In this document: piece by piece, positions 52,858 through 60,926 of the stretch
Position numbering within the stretch: position 1 is the first letter of the stretch
How the letters are laid out: every line of letters begins with the position of its first letter
DNA from: Streptomyces sp. CB02980
GTDB lineage: Bacteria > Actinomycetota > Actinomycetes > Streptomycetales > Streptomycetaceae
NCBI RefSeq assembly: GCF_014451325.2
Contig: NZ_JACSCH020000006.1
Coordinates: forward strand, 349,944 to 413,943
Reading direction: 5' to 3'
Length of the DNA stretch: 64,000 bases
Program-made: the position numbers and the translations under genes
Notes under the pieces: generated by a model
What the model was told of the DNA's origin: nothing
Seen by the model: the letters and a program-made list of their open reading frames with translations, nothing else
The model's database searches: none

Positions 52858-53537
52858 GCCCGTACCTCCTCGCGCACCGGGCGCAGCCCCGCGCGCACCC
52901 CCCGGGAGCGTACGTCCGCGTACTCGGCGGTGAACGACCCCTGGTACCCGAAGAGCGGACCGAAGTACCGGTTGTCCACCCGAACGTTGATGCGGAAGCG
53001 GCCGGTGCGCTCGTCGAAGGACTCGCGCACCTCGGCGCGACCCCCGATCAGTTCCGGGACGCGCACGTCCAACGGGCCCTCACGGAAGCGGTGTTCGCCG
53101 GAACGGATGAGGAGCGAGCCGTCGGGCTCGGCGGACATGTGCAGGTCGCTGGCGAGGTGCTGGTGGGTGCCGAGGTAGTCGAGGACGCAGTCGCGTTCGG
53201 GGCTGTGGACCATGGTGGCGTCGAAGCGCCGGGGCCCGCCGGGCAGGGCGAAGGTCCGGACGAAGGTGACGGTCTCGCGGCCGTACGAGTCCGCGTACGG
53301 CACGTTCTCGATGGTGAAGGGCACGTCGCGGCCGGTGCGGGGCAGCAGGATGTTCCGCAGCCCGCCGATCGCGAGGAAGGGCTTCACGAGGGCCCGGCCG
53401 TGCCAGATCCGGTCCATGACGCCCCGCCCGACGCACAGCTCCCCGCTCGCGAGCCCGACGGAGAAGCGCCGCTGGAGCTCGGGATGCAGGCGCTCGAAGG
53501 CCGCGTCCCCCATGGCCGTACGGAAGATCGAGGTCAC
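52854..53537 (-). CDS. DUF4166 domain protein
   Basis: A 227-aa protein with DUF4166 features: ERLHPELQRRFSVG at the start, MDRIWHGRA, NVPYADSYGRETVTFVRTF and the late LFGYQGSFTAEY. No catalytic motif or membrane segment is evident. The GTG start overlaps the preceding gene (GTGA), GGAG lies upstream, and the stop overlaps the TetR start. Members of this domain are often linked to saccharopine dehydrogenase-like or lipid-related proteins; the role is unknown. Confidence 0.85.
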   Translation of the reverse strand: MTSIFRTAMGDAAFERLHPELQRRFSVGLASGELCVGRGVMDRIWHGRALVKPFLAIGGLRNILLPRTGRDVPFTIENVPYADSYGRETVTFVRTFALPGGPRRFDATMVHSPERDCVLDYLGTHQHLASDLHMSAEPDGSLLIRSGEHRFREGPLDVRVPELIGGRAEVRESFDERTGRFRINVRVDNRYFGPLFGYQGSFTAEYADVRSRGVRAGLRPVREEVRA

Positions 53538-54364
53538 GACTGCTCCAGGGCGGGCTCGGGTGCGGGCTTCGGGAAGAGCGCGGGTGCGGGCTTCGGGGCA
53601 GGCTCCGGCGAGGGCTCGGGCGCGGGCTTCGGGGCGGGCTCCCGGGTCGGCTCCAGGGTCGCGAGGAGACGGGGCTCCCGCGTGCGGGCGGGCGGGGTGC
53701 GCAGACAGCGCCGGGCGGCGGGCGTACGCGGCGAGGGCGGTACGAGCACGGCGAGGGCCAGCCCGAGGACGGTGAGCGGCACGGCGCCGAGCGAGAGGAG
53801 GCCGAGCGGCAGCGAGGCGACCGTCAGGGGTGCGGCCACGAGGAGGACCCGGGCGGCGAGTTCGAGGAGCCAGTGGGCGAGCGCGCGCTCGGGGGTGACG
53901 CCCCGCTCGCACCAGAGCCGCAGCCGGTCGAAGGACCAGGCGGTGGCCCAGCCCATGAGGGGCCGGAACGCGAGCCGGTCGGCGAGACGGCCGAGGCGGC
54001 CCCAGCGGGGCCGGTAGTCGTAGCCGGTGAGGAAGCGGACGCCGTCCGGGGTGGGGATGTAGCGCCAGTAGCCGCTGCCCTCCGCGAGGAGCGAGAGCGG
54101 GTGCGGCGAGGAGAACCGGAGTGCGGAGACCCGGTCGCCGCCGGCCCGGTGGCGCTCCCCCGCGGAGACACCGGTGCCGGCGACGACCAGGAAGGGCAGG
54201 ACGCGTGTCGCGTACCGGAAGTGCTGGGGCTCGCCCTCGGCGCGCGGAAGGTACGCGATCTCCGTGAACCGCAGGTCCCACCGCTGATGGCGGGCGGGTT
54301 CCTGCGTGTGTTCCCAGAGCGTCTCCAGGTCCGCGCGGACCTGTGTCTCGATGTAGAGACCCAT
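53534..54364 (-). CDS. SRPBCC-like protein with C-terminal membrane region
   Basis: A 276-aa protein. Residues 1-140 look like an SRPBCC/START-type ligand pocket (GLYIETQVRADLETLWEHTQEP, WRYIPTPDGVRFLTGYDYRP). A hydrophobic region follows at about 180-235 (ARVLLVAAPLTVASLPLGLLSLGAVPLTVLGLALAVLVPP) and a Pro/Glu/Lys/Ala repeat tail (PEPAPKPAP). The start with GGGAG 8 bases upstream is chosen over an upstream in-frame ATG. It is first in the operon with DUF4166 and TetR genes. It may carry or sense a hydrophobic ligand at the membrane; this is inference. Confidence 0.75.
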   Translation of the reverse strand: MGLYIETQVRADLETLWEHTQEPARHQRWDLRFTEIAYLPRAEGEPQHFRYATRVLPFLVVAGTGVSAGERHRAGGDRVSALRFSSPHPLSLLAEGSGYWRYIPTPDGVRFLTGYDYRPRWGRLGRLADRLAFRPLMGWATAWSFDRLRLWCERGVTPERALAHWLLELAARVLLVAAPLTVASLPLGLLSLGAVPLTVLGLALAVLVPPSPRTPAARRCLRTPPARTREPRLLATLEPTREPAPKPAPEPSPEPAPKPAPALFPKPAPEPALEQS

Positions 54365-54390
54365 GGGGTGTTCTCCCAGCTCGTACGGCA

Positions 54391-54410
54391 TTTTGAGCGA
54401 CTGCTCAAAA
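54391..54410. promoter_or_regulatory. TetR operator, downstream site
   Basis: TTTTGAGC-GACT-GCTCAAAA, a perfect 8+4+8 palindrome between the predicted -10 box and the first gene of the operon. Confidence 0.75.
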
Positions 54411-54424
54411 CTGCCCCGCGGCTG

Positions 54425-54453
54425 AAGGTAGCGGATTTTGAGCAGTCGCTCAA
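54425..54453 (-). promoter_or_regulatory. operon promoter with upstream operator
   Basis: On the minus strand: -35 TTGAGC, a 17-base spacer, -10 TACCTT. A second TTGAGC-4-GCTCAA palindrome (54438-54453) covers the -35 box and half the spacer. Confidence 0.75.
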
Positions 54454-54473
54454 GACGGATCTCCCGGCACGAC

Positions 54474-54507
54474 GAAGCCCCCGGTCCCACGGGGGGCCAG
54501 GGGCTTC
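54474..54507 (-). terminator. terminator after the thiamine-binding-like gene
   Basis: Outer stem GAAGCCCC / GGGGCTTC with further inner pairing (TCCC / GGGG). It lies 26 bases past the stop of the 98-aa gene. Confidence 0.65.
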
Positions 54508-54532
54508 TCGCGTACGGAGGAAGGCGGGGGGC

Positions 54533-54829
54533 TCAGCCCTCCAGGTGCCGCTCCACCGTGGCGACCTTGCTGTGCAGACCGTCCGTGACACCGGGACGGA
54601 TGTCGACCTTCATGACCACCGAGACGCGCGGGGCCCGCGCCTCCACGGCGGCGACCGCGCGCTTCACGACGTCCATGACCTGGTCCCAGTCGTCGCCCTC
54701 GACGGAGGTGAACATCGCGTCGGTGCGGTTGGGGAGCCCGGACTCGCGGACGACCCGGACGGCGTCGGCGACGTACTCGCCGACCTCCTCCCCCACGCCC
54801 AGCGGGGTGACCGAGAACGCGACGATCAC
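54533..54829 (-). CDS. MTH1187 family thiamine-binding-like protein
   Basis: A 98-aa ferredoxin-like-fold protein. VIVAFSVTPLGVGEEVGEYVADAV, SGLPNRTDAMFTSVEG and the final SVVMKVDIRPG match the MTH1187/YkoF family, which binds thiamine or a related cation. The GTG start overlaps the stop of the DUF3817 gene (GTGA), so both are one operon. A role in thiamine handling is inferred from the family only. Confidence 0.85.
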   Translation of the reverse strand: MIVAFSVTPLGVGEEVGEYVADAVRVVRESGLPNRTDAMFTSVEGDDWDQVMDVVKRAVAAVEARAPRVSVVMKVDIRPGVTDGLHSKVATVERHLEG

Positions 54830-55179
54830 GCCTTCACCGCGCCTTCGGCGGCCGCGGCGCGGGCGCGGGAGGCGATGACCGCGTTCTCGGCCTCGCGCTT
54901 GAGCTTCCGCTCGGCGTAGAAGCCACCCAGGGGCAGCACGGAGAGGACGAAGTAGAGGGCGGCGGTCCCGAAGCTCCACTTGGTCCGGTTCCAGGCGTCC
55001 AGCCAGAACAGGACGTAGAGGATGAACAGCACTCCGTGGATCGCGCCCATGACCGGCACCGCGTTGAAGTCCGTCGTCCGCTTGAGCACCGAGCAGACCA
55101 GCAGGAGCAGGAACGAGACGGCCTCCGGCGCGGAGACGAGCCGGAGTCGGTGGAGGGAGGAAGCGGTCTTGATGTCCAC
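54826..55179 (-). CDS. DUF3817 small membrane protein (second copy)
   Basis: A 117-aa membrane protein with three helices (PEAVSFLLLLVCSVL, PVMGAIHGVLFILYVLFWL, ALYFVLSVLPLGGFYAE) and the family AIHGVLFILYV and GGFYAERK motifs. The start at VDIKTASSLHRLRL is uncertain: GTG codons 12 bases further upstream and an in-frame ATG are alternatives. It is divergent from the AIM24 genes and coupled to the thiamine-binding-like gene. It is a paralogue of the protein at 43770. Confidence 0.8.
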   Translation of the reverse strand: MDIKTASSLHRLRLVSAPEAVSFLLLLVCSVLKRTTDFNAVPVMGAIHGVLFILYVLFWLDAWNRTKWSFGTAALYFVLSVLPLGGFYAERKLKREAENAVIASRARAAAAEGAVKA

Positions 55180-55274
55180 GGAGGGGGTCACCTTCGTTCG
55201 ATCTTGTGAACGGATGCACAAGGGCCCGTCCATTGTGCACGCCGACTTTGCTGTCTCTTTATCCGGGTCCCCAG

Positions 55275-55280
55275 TACCTT
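55275..55280 (+). promoter_or_regulatory. -10 box of the leaderless AIM24 operon
   Basis: TACCTT ending 6 bases before the GTG start; no ribosome-binding site lies between them. Confidence 0.6.
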
Positions 55281-55286
55281 CAGCGG

Positions 55287-55925
55287 GTGGCAACGTTCCG
55301 ACTCCAAGGCAGCAAGGTGCTCGCCGTCTCCATGACCGGCGACGGCGTCAAGGCGAAGAACGGCTCGATGGTCGCCTACGACGGCCAGATGGCGTTCAAG
55401 AAGATGAGCGGCGGCGGTGAGGGCCTGCGCGGCATGGTCACCCGCCGGCTCACGGGTGAGCAGATGGAGGTGATGGAGGTACGCGGCCAGGGGACCTGCT
55501 GGTTCGCCGACCGGGCCTCCGAGATCAACCTCGTCTCGCTCCACGGCGACAAGCTCTGGGTCGAGGCGAGCAATCTGCTCTGCACCGACGCGGGGCTGCG
55601 CACCGGCACCACCTTCACGGGCCTGCGCGGCGGGGCCACCGGCAACGGCCTCTTCACCACGACCGTCGAGGGCACCGGCCAGGCCGCGATCATGTCCGAC
55701 GGCCCGGCGGTGGTGCTGCGGGTGACCCCGCAGTACCCGCTCCAGGTCGACCCCGGCGCGTACATCGCCCACCAGGGCAACCTTCAGCAGCACTTCCAGT
55801 CGGGTGTGACCTTCCGCACCTTCATGGGCGAGGGCGGCGGCGAGGCCTTCCAGATCCGCTTCGAGGGGGACGGCCTCGTGTACGTCCAGCCGAGCGAGCG
55901 GAACACGATCGGGGGCGACGTCTGA
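55287..55925 (+). CDS. AIM24 family protein, first of three
   Basis: A 212-aa protein of the AIM24/TIGR00266 family, a double-barrel beta fold. Typical segments are VLAVSMTGDGVKAKNGSMVAYDG, LTGEQMEVMEVRGQGTCWFAD and a late VDPGAYIAHQGN. The GTG start is placed by the -10 box just before it. The next two genes encode relatives, each overlapping the one before. The yeast AIM24 acts in mitochondrial inner-membrane organisation; the bacterial role is unknown. Confidence 0.9.
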   Translation: MATFRLQGSKVLAVSMTGDGVKAKNGSMVAYDGQMAFKKMSGGGEGLRGMVTRRLTGEQMEVMEVRGQGTCWFADRASEINLVSLHGDKLWVEASNLLCTDAGLRTGTTFTGLRGGATGNGLFTTTVEGTGQAAIMSDGPAVVLRVTPQYPLQVDPGAYIAHQGNLQQHFQSGVTFRTFMGEGGGEAFQIRFEGDGLVYVQPSERNTIGGDV

Positions 55926-56575
55926 TGCCGTTCCGCGAGATCAACTCGAAGATGGTCGAGGCGACCGTCGTCCCCGGGCAGCGGATGTTCAGCCAGCGCG
56001 GCGCGATGCTCGCGTACCGCGGCGACGTCACTTTCACGCCGAACACGGCGGGCGGTCAGGGCGGCGTGATGTCGATGATCGGCCGCCGGGTGGCCGGCGA
56101 GGCGACGCCGCTGATGACCGTCGAGGGCAACGGCACCGTGATGTTCGGGCACGGCGGTCACCACATCCAGGTGATCGGGCTGACCGGCGACACCCTGTAC
56201 GTGGAGGCCGACCGTCTCCTCGCCTTCGACGGCGCCCTGGAGCAGGGCACCATGTTCATGGGCTCGCAGGGCGGGGTCATGGGCATGGTCCGCGGCCAGG
56301 TGACCGGCCAGGGCCTCTTCACCACCACCCTGAAGGGTCACGGCGCGGTGGCCGTCATGGCGCACGGCGGAGTCATCGAGCTGCCGATCACCCCGGGCCG
56401 CCCGGTCCACGTGGACCCGCAGGCGTACGTGGCCCACCACGGCGACGTACGGAACAAGCTCTCCACCGCGCTGGGCTGGCGCGACATGGTGGGGCGCGGC
56501 TCGGGCGAGGCGTTCCAGCTGGAGCTGAGCGGCAGCGGTGCGGTGTACGTGCAGGCCTCGGAGGAAAAGCTGTGA
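55925..56575 (+). CDS. AIM24 family protein, second of three
   Basis: A 216-aa paralogue of its neighbours with MFSQRGAMLAYRGDVTFTP, GHHIQVIGLTGDTLYVEADRLLAFDG and VDPQAYVAHHGD. Two Gly/Met-rich segments (GGVMSMIGRRVAGE and GGVMGMVRGQVTG) sit between strands. Its ATG shares one base with the stop of the first gene (TGATG), which couples translation. Confidence 0.9.
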   Translation: MPFREINSKMVEATVVPGQRMFSQRGAMLAYRGDVTFTPNTAGGQGGVMSMIGRRVAGEATPLMTVEGNGTVMFGHGGHHIQVIGLTGDTLYVEADRLLAFDGALEQGTMFMGSQGGVMGMVRGQVTGQGLFTTTLKGHGAVAVMAHGGVIELPITPGRPVHVDPQAYVAHHGDVRNKLSTALGWRDMVGRGSGEAFQLELSGSGAVYVQASEEKL

Positions 56576-57357
56576 CCGGTCCCGTGATCCACGACCCGAC
56601 GACCCTGCCGTCGGACGACAACGTGAACCCGTACACCTTCTGCGTGGAGCTCAAGGGCTCCCAGTGGTTCCTGCAGAAGGGCAAGATGATCGCCTACTAC
56701 GGGCGGATCGAGTTCAACGGCATCGGGCACGGGCGGCTGGACCGTCTGGTCCGGACGTCGTTCCACTCGCCCCTGCACGCGAGCGACTGGGTGGTGGCCG
56801 AGGGCAGCGGGAAGATGCTGCTGGCGGACCGGGCCTTCGACGTGAACTCGTTCGACCTGGACCAGGGCAATCTGACGATCCGTTCCGGCAATCTGCTCGC
56901 CTACCAGCCGACCCTCGCGCTGAAGCAGTCGATCGTGCCGGGCTTCGTGACGCTGATCGGCACGGGCAAGTTCGTGGCCGCGTCGAACGGCCCGGTGGTC
57001 TTCATGGAGCCGCCGATGCGGGTGGACCCGCAGGCCCTGGTCGGCTGGGCGGACTGCCCCTCCCCGTGCCACCACTACGACCACGGCTACATGACGGGCG
57101 TGATGGGCGGCGTCCGCGCGCTGACGGGCATCGGCGGCACCTCGGGCGAGGAGCACCAGTTCGAGTTCGTGGGCGCGGGCACGGTCCTCCTCCAGTCGAC
57201 GGAGATCCTGATGGCGGACCGCGCGATCGGCGGCCCACCGGCCCAGCCGGGTGTACCGGGGGGCCATGGATCGCCCGGTTCCGGCCAGTCTGTGCAAGGC
57301 TCGGTACCGCGACTTCCCGGCCAGCTCGGTGACCTCCAGCGTCGCTTCGGTCTGTGA
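56572..57357 (+). CDS. AIM24 family protein, third of three
   Basis: A 261-aa paralogue with WFLQKGKMIAYYGRIEFNG, SGNLLAYQPTLALKQSIVPGF and MRVDPQALVGWADCPSPCHHYDHGYM. The CPSPCHHYDH cluster of Cys and His, absent from the other two, could bind metal. It has an extra C-terminal Gly/Pro-rich tail of about 35 residues. The GTG start overlaps the previous stop (GTGA). The three proteins probably form a hetero-oligomer. Confidence 0.9.
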   Translation: MTGPVIHDPTTLPSDDNVNPYTFCVELKGSQWFLQKGKMIAYYGRIEFNGIGHGRLDRLVRTSFHSPLHASDWVVAEGSGKMLLADRAFDVNSFDLDQGNLTIRSGNLLAYQPTLALKQSIVPGFVTLIGTGKFVAASNGPVVFMEPPMRVDPQALVGWADCPSPCHHYDHGYMTGVMGGVRALTGIGGTSGEEHQFEFVGAGTVLLQSTEILMADRAIGGPPAQPGVPGGHGSPGSGQSVQGSVPRLPGQLGDLQRRFGL

Positions 57358-57428
57358 GCGGTAGTCTGCGGAGGGTGACGTCTTCGAACGCACGCTCCCA
57401 GATTTCGTCAAGTATTCAACTTCTTAGG

Positions 57429-57434
57429 TAGAAT
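57429..57434 (+). promoter_or_regulatory. -10 box of the leaderless MarR gene
   Basis: TAGAAT ending 6 bases before the ATG, in an AT-rich stretch (TTCAACTTCTTAGG just upstream) that stands out from the surrounding DNA. Confidence 0.65.
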
Positions 57435-57440
57435 CCATAT

Positions 57441-57917
57441 ATGGAGACCGAGACCGCCACCCCGTGGCTCACCGACGCCGAGCAGTGTGCGTGGCGCACA
57501 TTCCTGGACGTCCAGAGGATGCTGACGTACCAGCTGGAGCGGGACCTCCAGCCCTTCGGACTGACGATGAACGACTACGAGATCCTCGTGAACCTCTCGG
57601 AGTCGGCGGAACGGCGGCTGCGCATGAGCGACCTGGCCTCGGCCACGCTCCAGTCGAAGAGCCGGCTCTCGCACCAGATCACCCGCATGGAGAACGCCGG
57701 ACTCGTCCGGCGCGAGAACTGCGAGTCCGACCGCCGCGGACTGTACGCCGTACTGACCGACGCGGGCATGGAGACCATGCACAAGGTCGCCCCGCACCAC
57801 GTCGAGTCGGTGCGCAAGCACTTCATCGACCAGATCGGCCAGGACGCGCTCGGTGACCTGCGCGAGTCCCTGAAGCCGGTCGCGGACCAGCTGCGCGGCC
57901 GGCGCGGCAAGCCGTAG
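57441..57917 (+). CDS. MarR family transcriptional regulator
   Basis: A 158-aa MarR regulator with the winged HTH at about residues 40-110 (LTMNDYEILVNLSESAERRLRMSDLASATLQSKSRLSHQITRM, then RRENCESDRRG). The start follows a clear -10 box, so the mRNA is likely leaderless. It lies downstream of the AIM24 genes but has its own promoter, and it is followed by an array of four hairpins. Targets and inducer are unknown. A single Cys (in ENCESDRRG) in the wing is a possible redox contact. Confidence 0.92.
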   Translation: METETATPWLTDAEQCAWRTFLDVQRMLTYQLERDLQPFGLTMNDYEILVNLSESAERRLRMSDLASATLQSKSRLSHQITRMENAGLVRRENCESDRRGLYAVLTDAGMETMHKVAPHHVESVRKHFIDQIGQDALGDLRESLKPVADQLRGRRGKP

Positions 57918-57953
57918 CGGCGGCCGCACCCGGCGGACCTGACGAAGTAGGGC

Positions 57954-58105
57954 CTCACCGGTCGTCCCGGTGAGGCCCTGATTCGTCGCTGCTCACCGGT
58001 CGTCCCGGTGAGGCCCTGATTCGTCGCTGCTCACCGGTCGTCCCGGTGAGGCCCAGATTCGTTACTGCTCGCCGGTCGTCCCGGTGAGGCCCTGATTCGT
58101 GCCTG
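57954..58105. repeat. four tandem 38-bp hairpin units between convergent genes
   Basis: The units start at 57954, 57992, 58030 and 58068. Each contains a stem CTCACCGG / CCGGTGAG with a 4-5-base loop (TCGTC), then GCCCTGATTCGTCGCTG-like sequence. Units 3 and 4 carry a few substitutions. The position, between the convergent MarR and meaB genes, suits a multiplied bidirectional terminator. Confidence 0.85.
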
Positions 58106-58121
58106 CGGAGCCGTACGCCGC

Positions 58122-59078
58122 TCAGTTGCCCGTCAGGCTCGCGACCAGCTCGTCCGAGGCCGCGTACGGGTCGAGGTCGCCCGCCACGATCCGCTCCGCG
58201 AGCGCGTCCAGGCGCCGGTCGCCGTGCAGATCGCCGATCCGCTCCCGCAGGGCCGTGACCGCGATGGTCTCGACCTCGCGCGCGGCACGGGCCCGGCGGC
58301 GCTCCGCCAGGACCCCGTGCTCCTCCATCCAGGCGCGGTGCTTCTCCAGGGCCTCCACGACCTCGTCGATGCCCTCGCCGCGCGCCGCGACCGTCTTGAC
58401 GATCGGCGGCCGCCAGGCGCCGGGGCCGCGTGCCTCGCCCAGGCTCAGCATGTGGTTGAGCTCGCGGGCGGTCGCGTCCGCGCCGTCCCGGTCGGCCTTG
58501 TTCACCACGTACACGTCGCCGATCTCCAGGATGCCCGCCTTCGCGGCCTGGATCCCGTCGCCCATGCCCGGCGCGAGCAGCACGACCGAGGTGTCGGCCT
58601 GGGACGCGATCTCGACCTCCGACTGCCCGACGCCCACCGTCTCCACGAGGATCACCTCGCAGCCGGCCGCGTCCAGGACGCGGATGGCCTGCGGGGCGGA
58701 CCAGGCGAGACCGCCCAGGTGGCCGCGGGTCGCCATGGAGCGGATGTAGACGCCCGGGTCGGAGGCGTGGTCCGACATCCGGACCCGGTCGCCGAGGAGC
58801 GCCCCGCCGCTGAACGGCGAGGACGGGTCGACGGCCAGGACGCCGACCCGCTTGCCCGCCCGCCGGTAGGCGGAGACCAGCGCGGACGTCGACGTGGACT
58901 TGCCGACGCCGGGCGAGCCGGTCAGGCCCACCACGTACGCGCCGCCGGTGAGCGGCGCCAGCGTCGCCATGACCTCGCGCAGCTGCGGGGACGCCCCCTC
59001 CACGAGCGAGATCAGCCGGGCCACGGCCCGCGGCCTGCCCTCCCGTGCCTGGGTGACCAGAGCGGGGACGTCCACCAT
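58122..59078 (-). CDS. meaB: methylmalonyl-CoA mutase-associated GTPase MeaB
   Basis: A 318-aa G3E P-loop GTPase. Walker A is GSPGVGKST near residue 53, followed by VLAVDPSSPFSGGALLGDRVRM, GVYIRSMATRGHLGGL, the Walker B-like VETVGVGQSE and the NKAD guanine motif (VVNKADRDGAD). MeaB proteins protect and reload B12 in acyl-CoA mutases. The ATG has AGGAG 8 bases upstream. It is 35 bp downstream of the thiolase gene, probably co-transcribed. IcmA at 41998 is one possible client, together with methylmalonyl-CoA mutase encoded elsewhere. Confidence 0.95.
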   Translation of the reverse strand: MVDVPALVTQAREGRPRAVARLISLVEGASPQLREVMATLAPLTGGAYVVGLTGSPGVGKSTSTSALVSAYRRAGKRVGVLAVDPSSPFSGGALLGDRVRMSDHASDPGVYIRSMATRGHLGGLAWSAPQAIRVLDAAGCEVILVETVGVGQSEVEIASQADTSVVLLAPGMGDGIQAAKAGILEIGDVYVVNKADRDGADATARELNHMLSLGEARGPGAWRPPIVKTVAARGEGIDEVVEALEKHRAWMEEHGVLAERRRARAAREVETIAVTALRERIGDLHGDRRLDALAERIVAGDLDPYAASDELVASLTGN

Positions 59079-59113
59079 GTGCAGAGCTCCTTGCCTGACC
59101 TTGCCGAGGTGAC

Positions 59114-60316
59114 TTACTTGCCGGCGACGCGGACGATCAGCGCGTCGCCCTGACCGCCACCGCCGCACAGGGCGGCCGCGCCGATGCCACCGCCGCGCCG
59201 CTTGAGCTCCAGGGCCAGGTGCAGCACCACACGGGCGCCGGACATGCCGATGGGGTGGCCGAGAGCGATGGCGCCACCGTTGACGTTCACCTTCTCGGGG
59301 GTAACGCCGAGGTCCTTCATTGACTGCACGGCGACCGCGGCGAAGGCCTCGTTGATCTCGATCAGGTCGAGGTCGTCGACGGTCAGGCCGTCCTTCTTGA
59401 GGGCGTGCAGGATCGCGTTGGACGGCTGCGACTGCAGCGAGTTGTCGGGGCCCGCCACGTTGCCGTGGGCGCCGATCTCGGCGATCCACTCCAGGCCCAG
59501 CTCCTCGGCCTTGGCCTTGCTCATCACGACGACGGCGGCGGCGCCGTCGGAGATCTGCGAGGAGGTGCCGGCGGTGATCGTGCCGTCCTTGGCGAAGGCG
59601 GGGCGGAGCTTGCCGAGCGACTCGACGGTGGTCTCCGCGCGGATGCCCTCGTCCTTGGAGAAGACGACCGGCTCGCCCTTGCGCTGCGGGATCTCGACCG
59701 GGGTGATCTCGGCCTCGAAGATGCCGTTCTTCTGGGCGGCGGCGGCGCGCTGGTGCGAGAGGGCGGCGATCTCGTCCTGCTCGGGGCGCTGGATGCCCAG
59801 GCGGCTGTTGTGCTTCTCGGTGGACTCGCCCATCGCGATGTTCTCGAAGGCGTCGGTCAGACCGTCGTACGCCATGGCGTCGAGCATCTCGATGGCGCCG
59901 TACTTGAAGCCCTCGCGGGACTTCGGCAGCAGGTGCGGCGCGTTGGTCATCGACTCCTGGCCGCCGGCGACGACCACGTCGAACTCGCCGGCGCGGATCA
60001 GCTGGTCGGCGAGCGCGATGGCGTCGAGACCCGACAGACACACCTTGTTGATGGTGAGCGCGGGGACGTTCATGGGGATGCCGGCCTTGGCCGCGGCCTG
60101 GCGGGCGGGGATCTGGCCGGCGCCCGCCTGGAGCACCTGGCCCATGATCACGTACTGGACCTGGTCGCCGCCGATGCCGGCCCGGTCGAGCGCGGCCTTG
60201 ATGGCGAAGCCGCCGAGCTCCGCGCCCGAGAAGGACTTGAGCGAGCCGAGCAGGCGACCCATGGGCGTGCGGGCGCCCGCGACGATCACTGAGGTGGTAC
60301 CGGTCGTTCCAGACAT
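59114..60316 (-). CDS. acetyl-CoA C-acetyltransferase (thiolase)
   Basis: A 400-aa thiolase. The nucleophile is C93 in NKVCLSGLDAI. The second-half motifs NEAFA, GGAIALGHPIGMSGAR and CGGGGQGDA hold the other catalytic His and Cys. It joins two acetyl-CoA to acetoacetyl-CoA or runs in reverse. The ATG start MSGTTGTTSVIVAGARTP fits family starts. It is upstream of meaB and divergent from mce, which places it in a short-chain acyl-CoA block feeding the ethylmalonyl-CoA and butyryl-CoA routes. Confidence 0.95.
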   Translation of the reverse strand: MSGTTGTTSVIVAGARTPMGRLLGSLKSFSGAELGGFAIKAALDRAGIGGDQVQYVIMGQVLQAGAGQIPARQAAAKAGIPMNVPALTINKVCLSGLDAIALADQLIRAGEFDVVVAGGQESMTNAPHLLPKSREGFKYGAIEMLDAMAYDGLTDAFENIAMGESTEKHNSRLGIQRPEQDEIAALSHQRAAAAQKNGIFEAEITPVEIPQRKGEPVVFSKDEGIRAETTVESLGKLRPAFAKDGTITAGTSSQISDGAAAVVVMSKAKAEELGLEWIAEIGAHGNVAGPDNSLQSQPSNAILHALKKDGLTVDDLDLIEINEAFAAVAVQSMKDLGVTPEKVNVNGGAIALGHPIGMSGARVVLHLALELKRRGGGIGAAALCGGGGQGDALIVRVAGK

Positions 60317-60453
60317 GAGGCACGGCCCCTAGGGATGAGAAGTGAACGAGGGTTTACCGCCAATGTACTGAGCGGCGGACCGCCGGGTCACCGGCCGGTC
60401 GGTGTGACGGCGCGCACGTTGCGTAACCACCGTCACAGCGCTGCACTGGAGGC

Positions 60454-60906
60454 ATGCTGACGCGAATCGACCACATCGGGATCGCCTGTTTCGACCTGGA
60501 CAAGACTGTCGAGTTCTACCGTGCCACGTACGGTTTCGAGGTCTTCCACTCCGAGGTCAACGAGGAGCAGGGCGTCCGCGAGGCCATGCTCAAGATCAAC
60601 GACACCTCGGACGGCGGGGCCTCGTACCTCCAGCTCCTGGAGCCGACCCGGGAGGACTCGGCGGTGGGCAAGTGGCTCGCCAAGAACGGCGAGGGCGTGC
60701 ACCACATCGCCTTCGGCACGGCGGACGTCGACGGAGACGCCGAGGACATCCGCTCCAAGGGCGTCCGGGTCCTCTACGACCAGCCGCGGATCGGCTCCAT
60801 GGGCTCCCGGATCACCTTCCTGCACCCCAAGGACTGCCACGGCGTACTCACGGAACTGGTCACCTCGGCAGAGCCGTCGGCTGACCACTCCTCAGCGGAG
60901 CACTGA
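60454..60906 (+). CDS. mce: methylmalonyl-CoA epimerase
   Basis: A 150-aa vicinal-oxygen-chelate protein that interconverts the R and S forms of methylmalonyl-CoA. Metal ligands align as H7, Q60, H84 and E134, with the offsets expected from the P. shermanii enzyme (H12, Q65, H91, E141). The start MLTRIDHIGIACFDLDK matches Streptomyces homologues. Oddly, the GGAGG box is only one base from the ATG, too close for normal use, so initiation may be weak or leaderless. Translation ends with a short Ser/Glu/His tail. It is followed by scy. Confidence 0.95.
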   Translation: MLTRIDHIGIACFDLDKTVEFYRATYGFEVFHSEVNEEQGVREAMLKINDTSDGGASYLQLLEPTREDSAVGKWLAKNGEGVHHIAFGTADVDGDAEDIRSKGVRVLYDQPRIGSMGSRITFLHPKDCHGVLTELVTSAEPSADHSSAEH

Positions 60907-60926
60907 CCTCCGGATTCCTGGCCCGG

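Noticed and set aside
57954..58105. CRISPR array
   Set aside because: The units are directly adjacent with no unique spacers, and each unit is itself a hairpin with a repeated tail; no cas gene is near.
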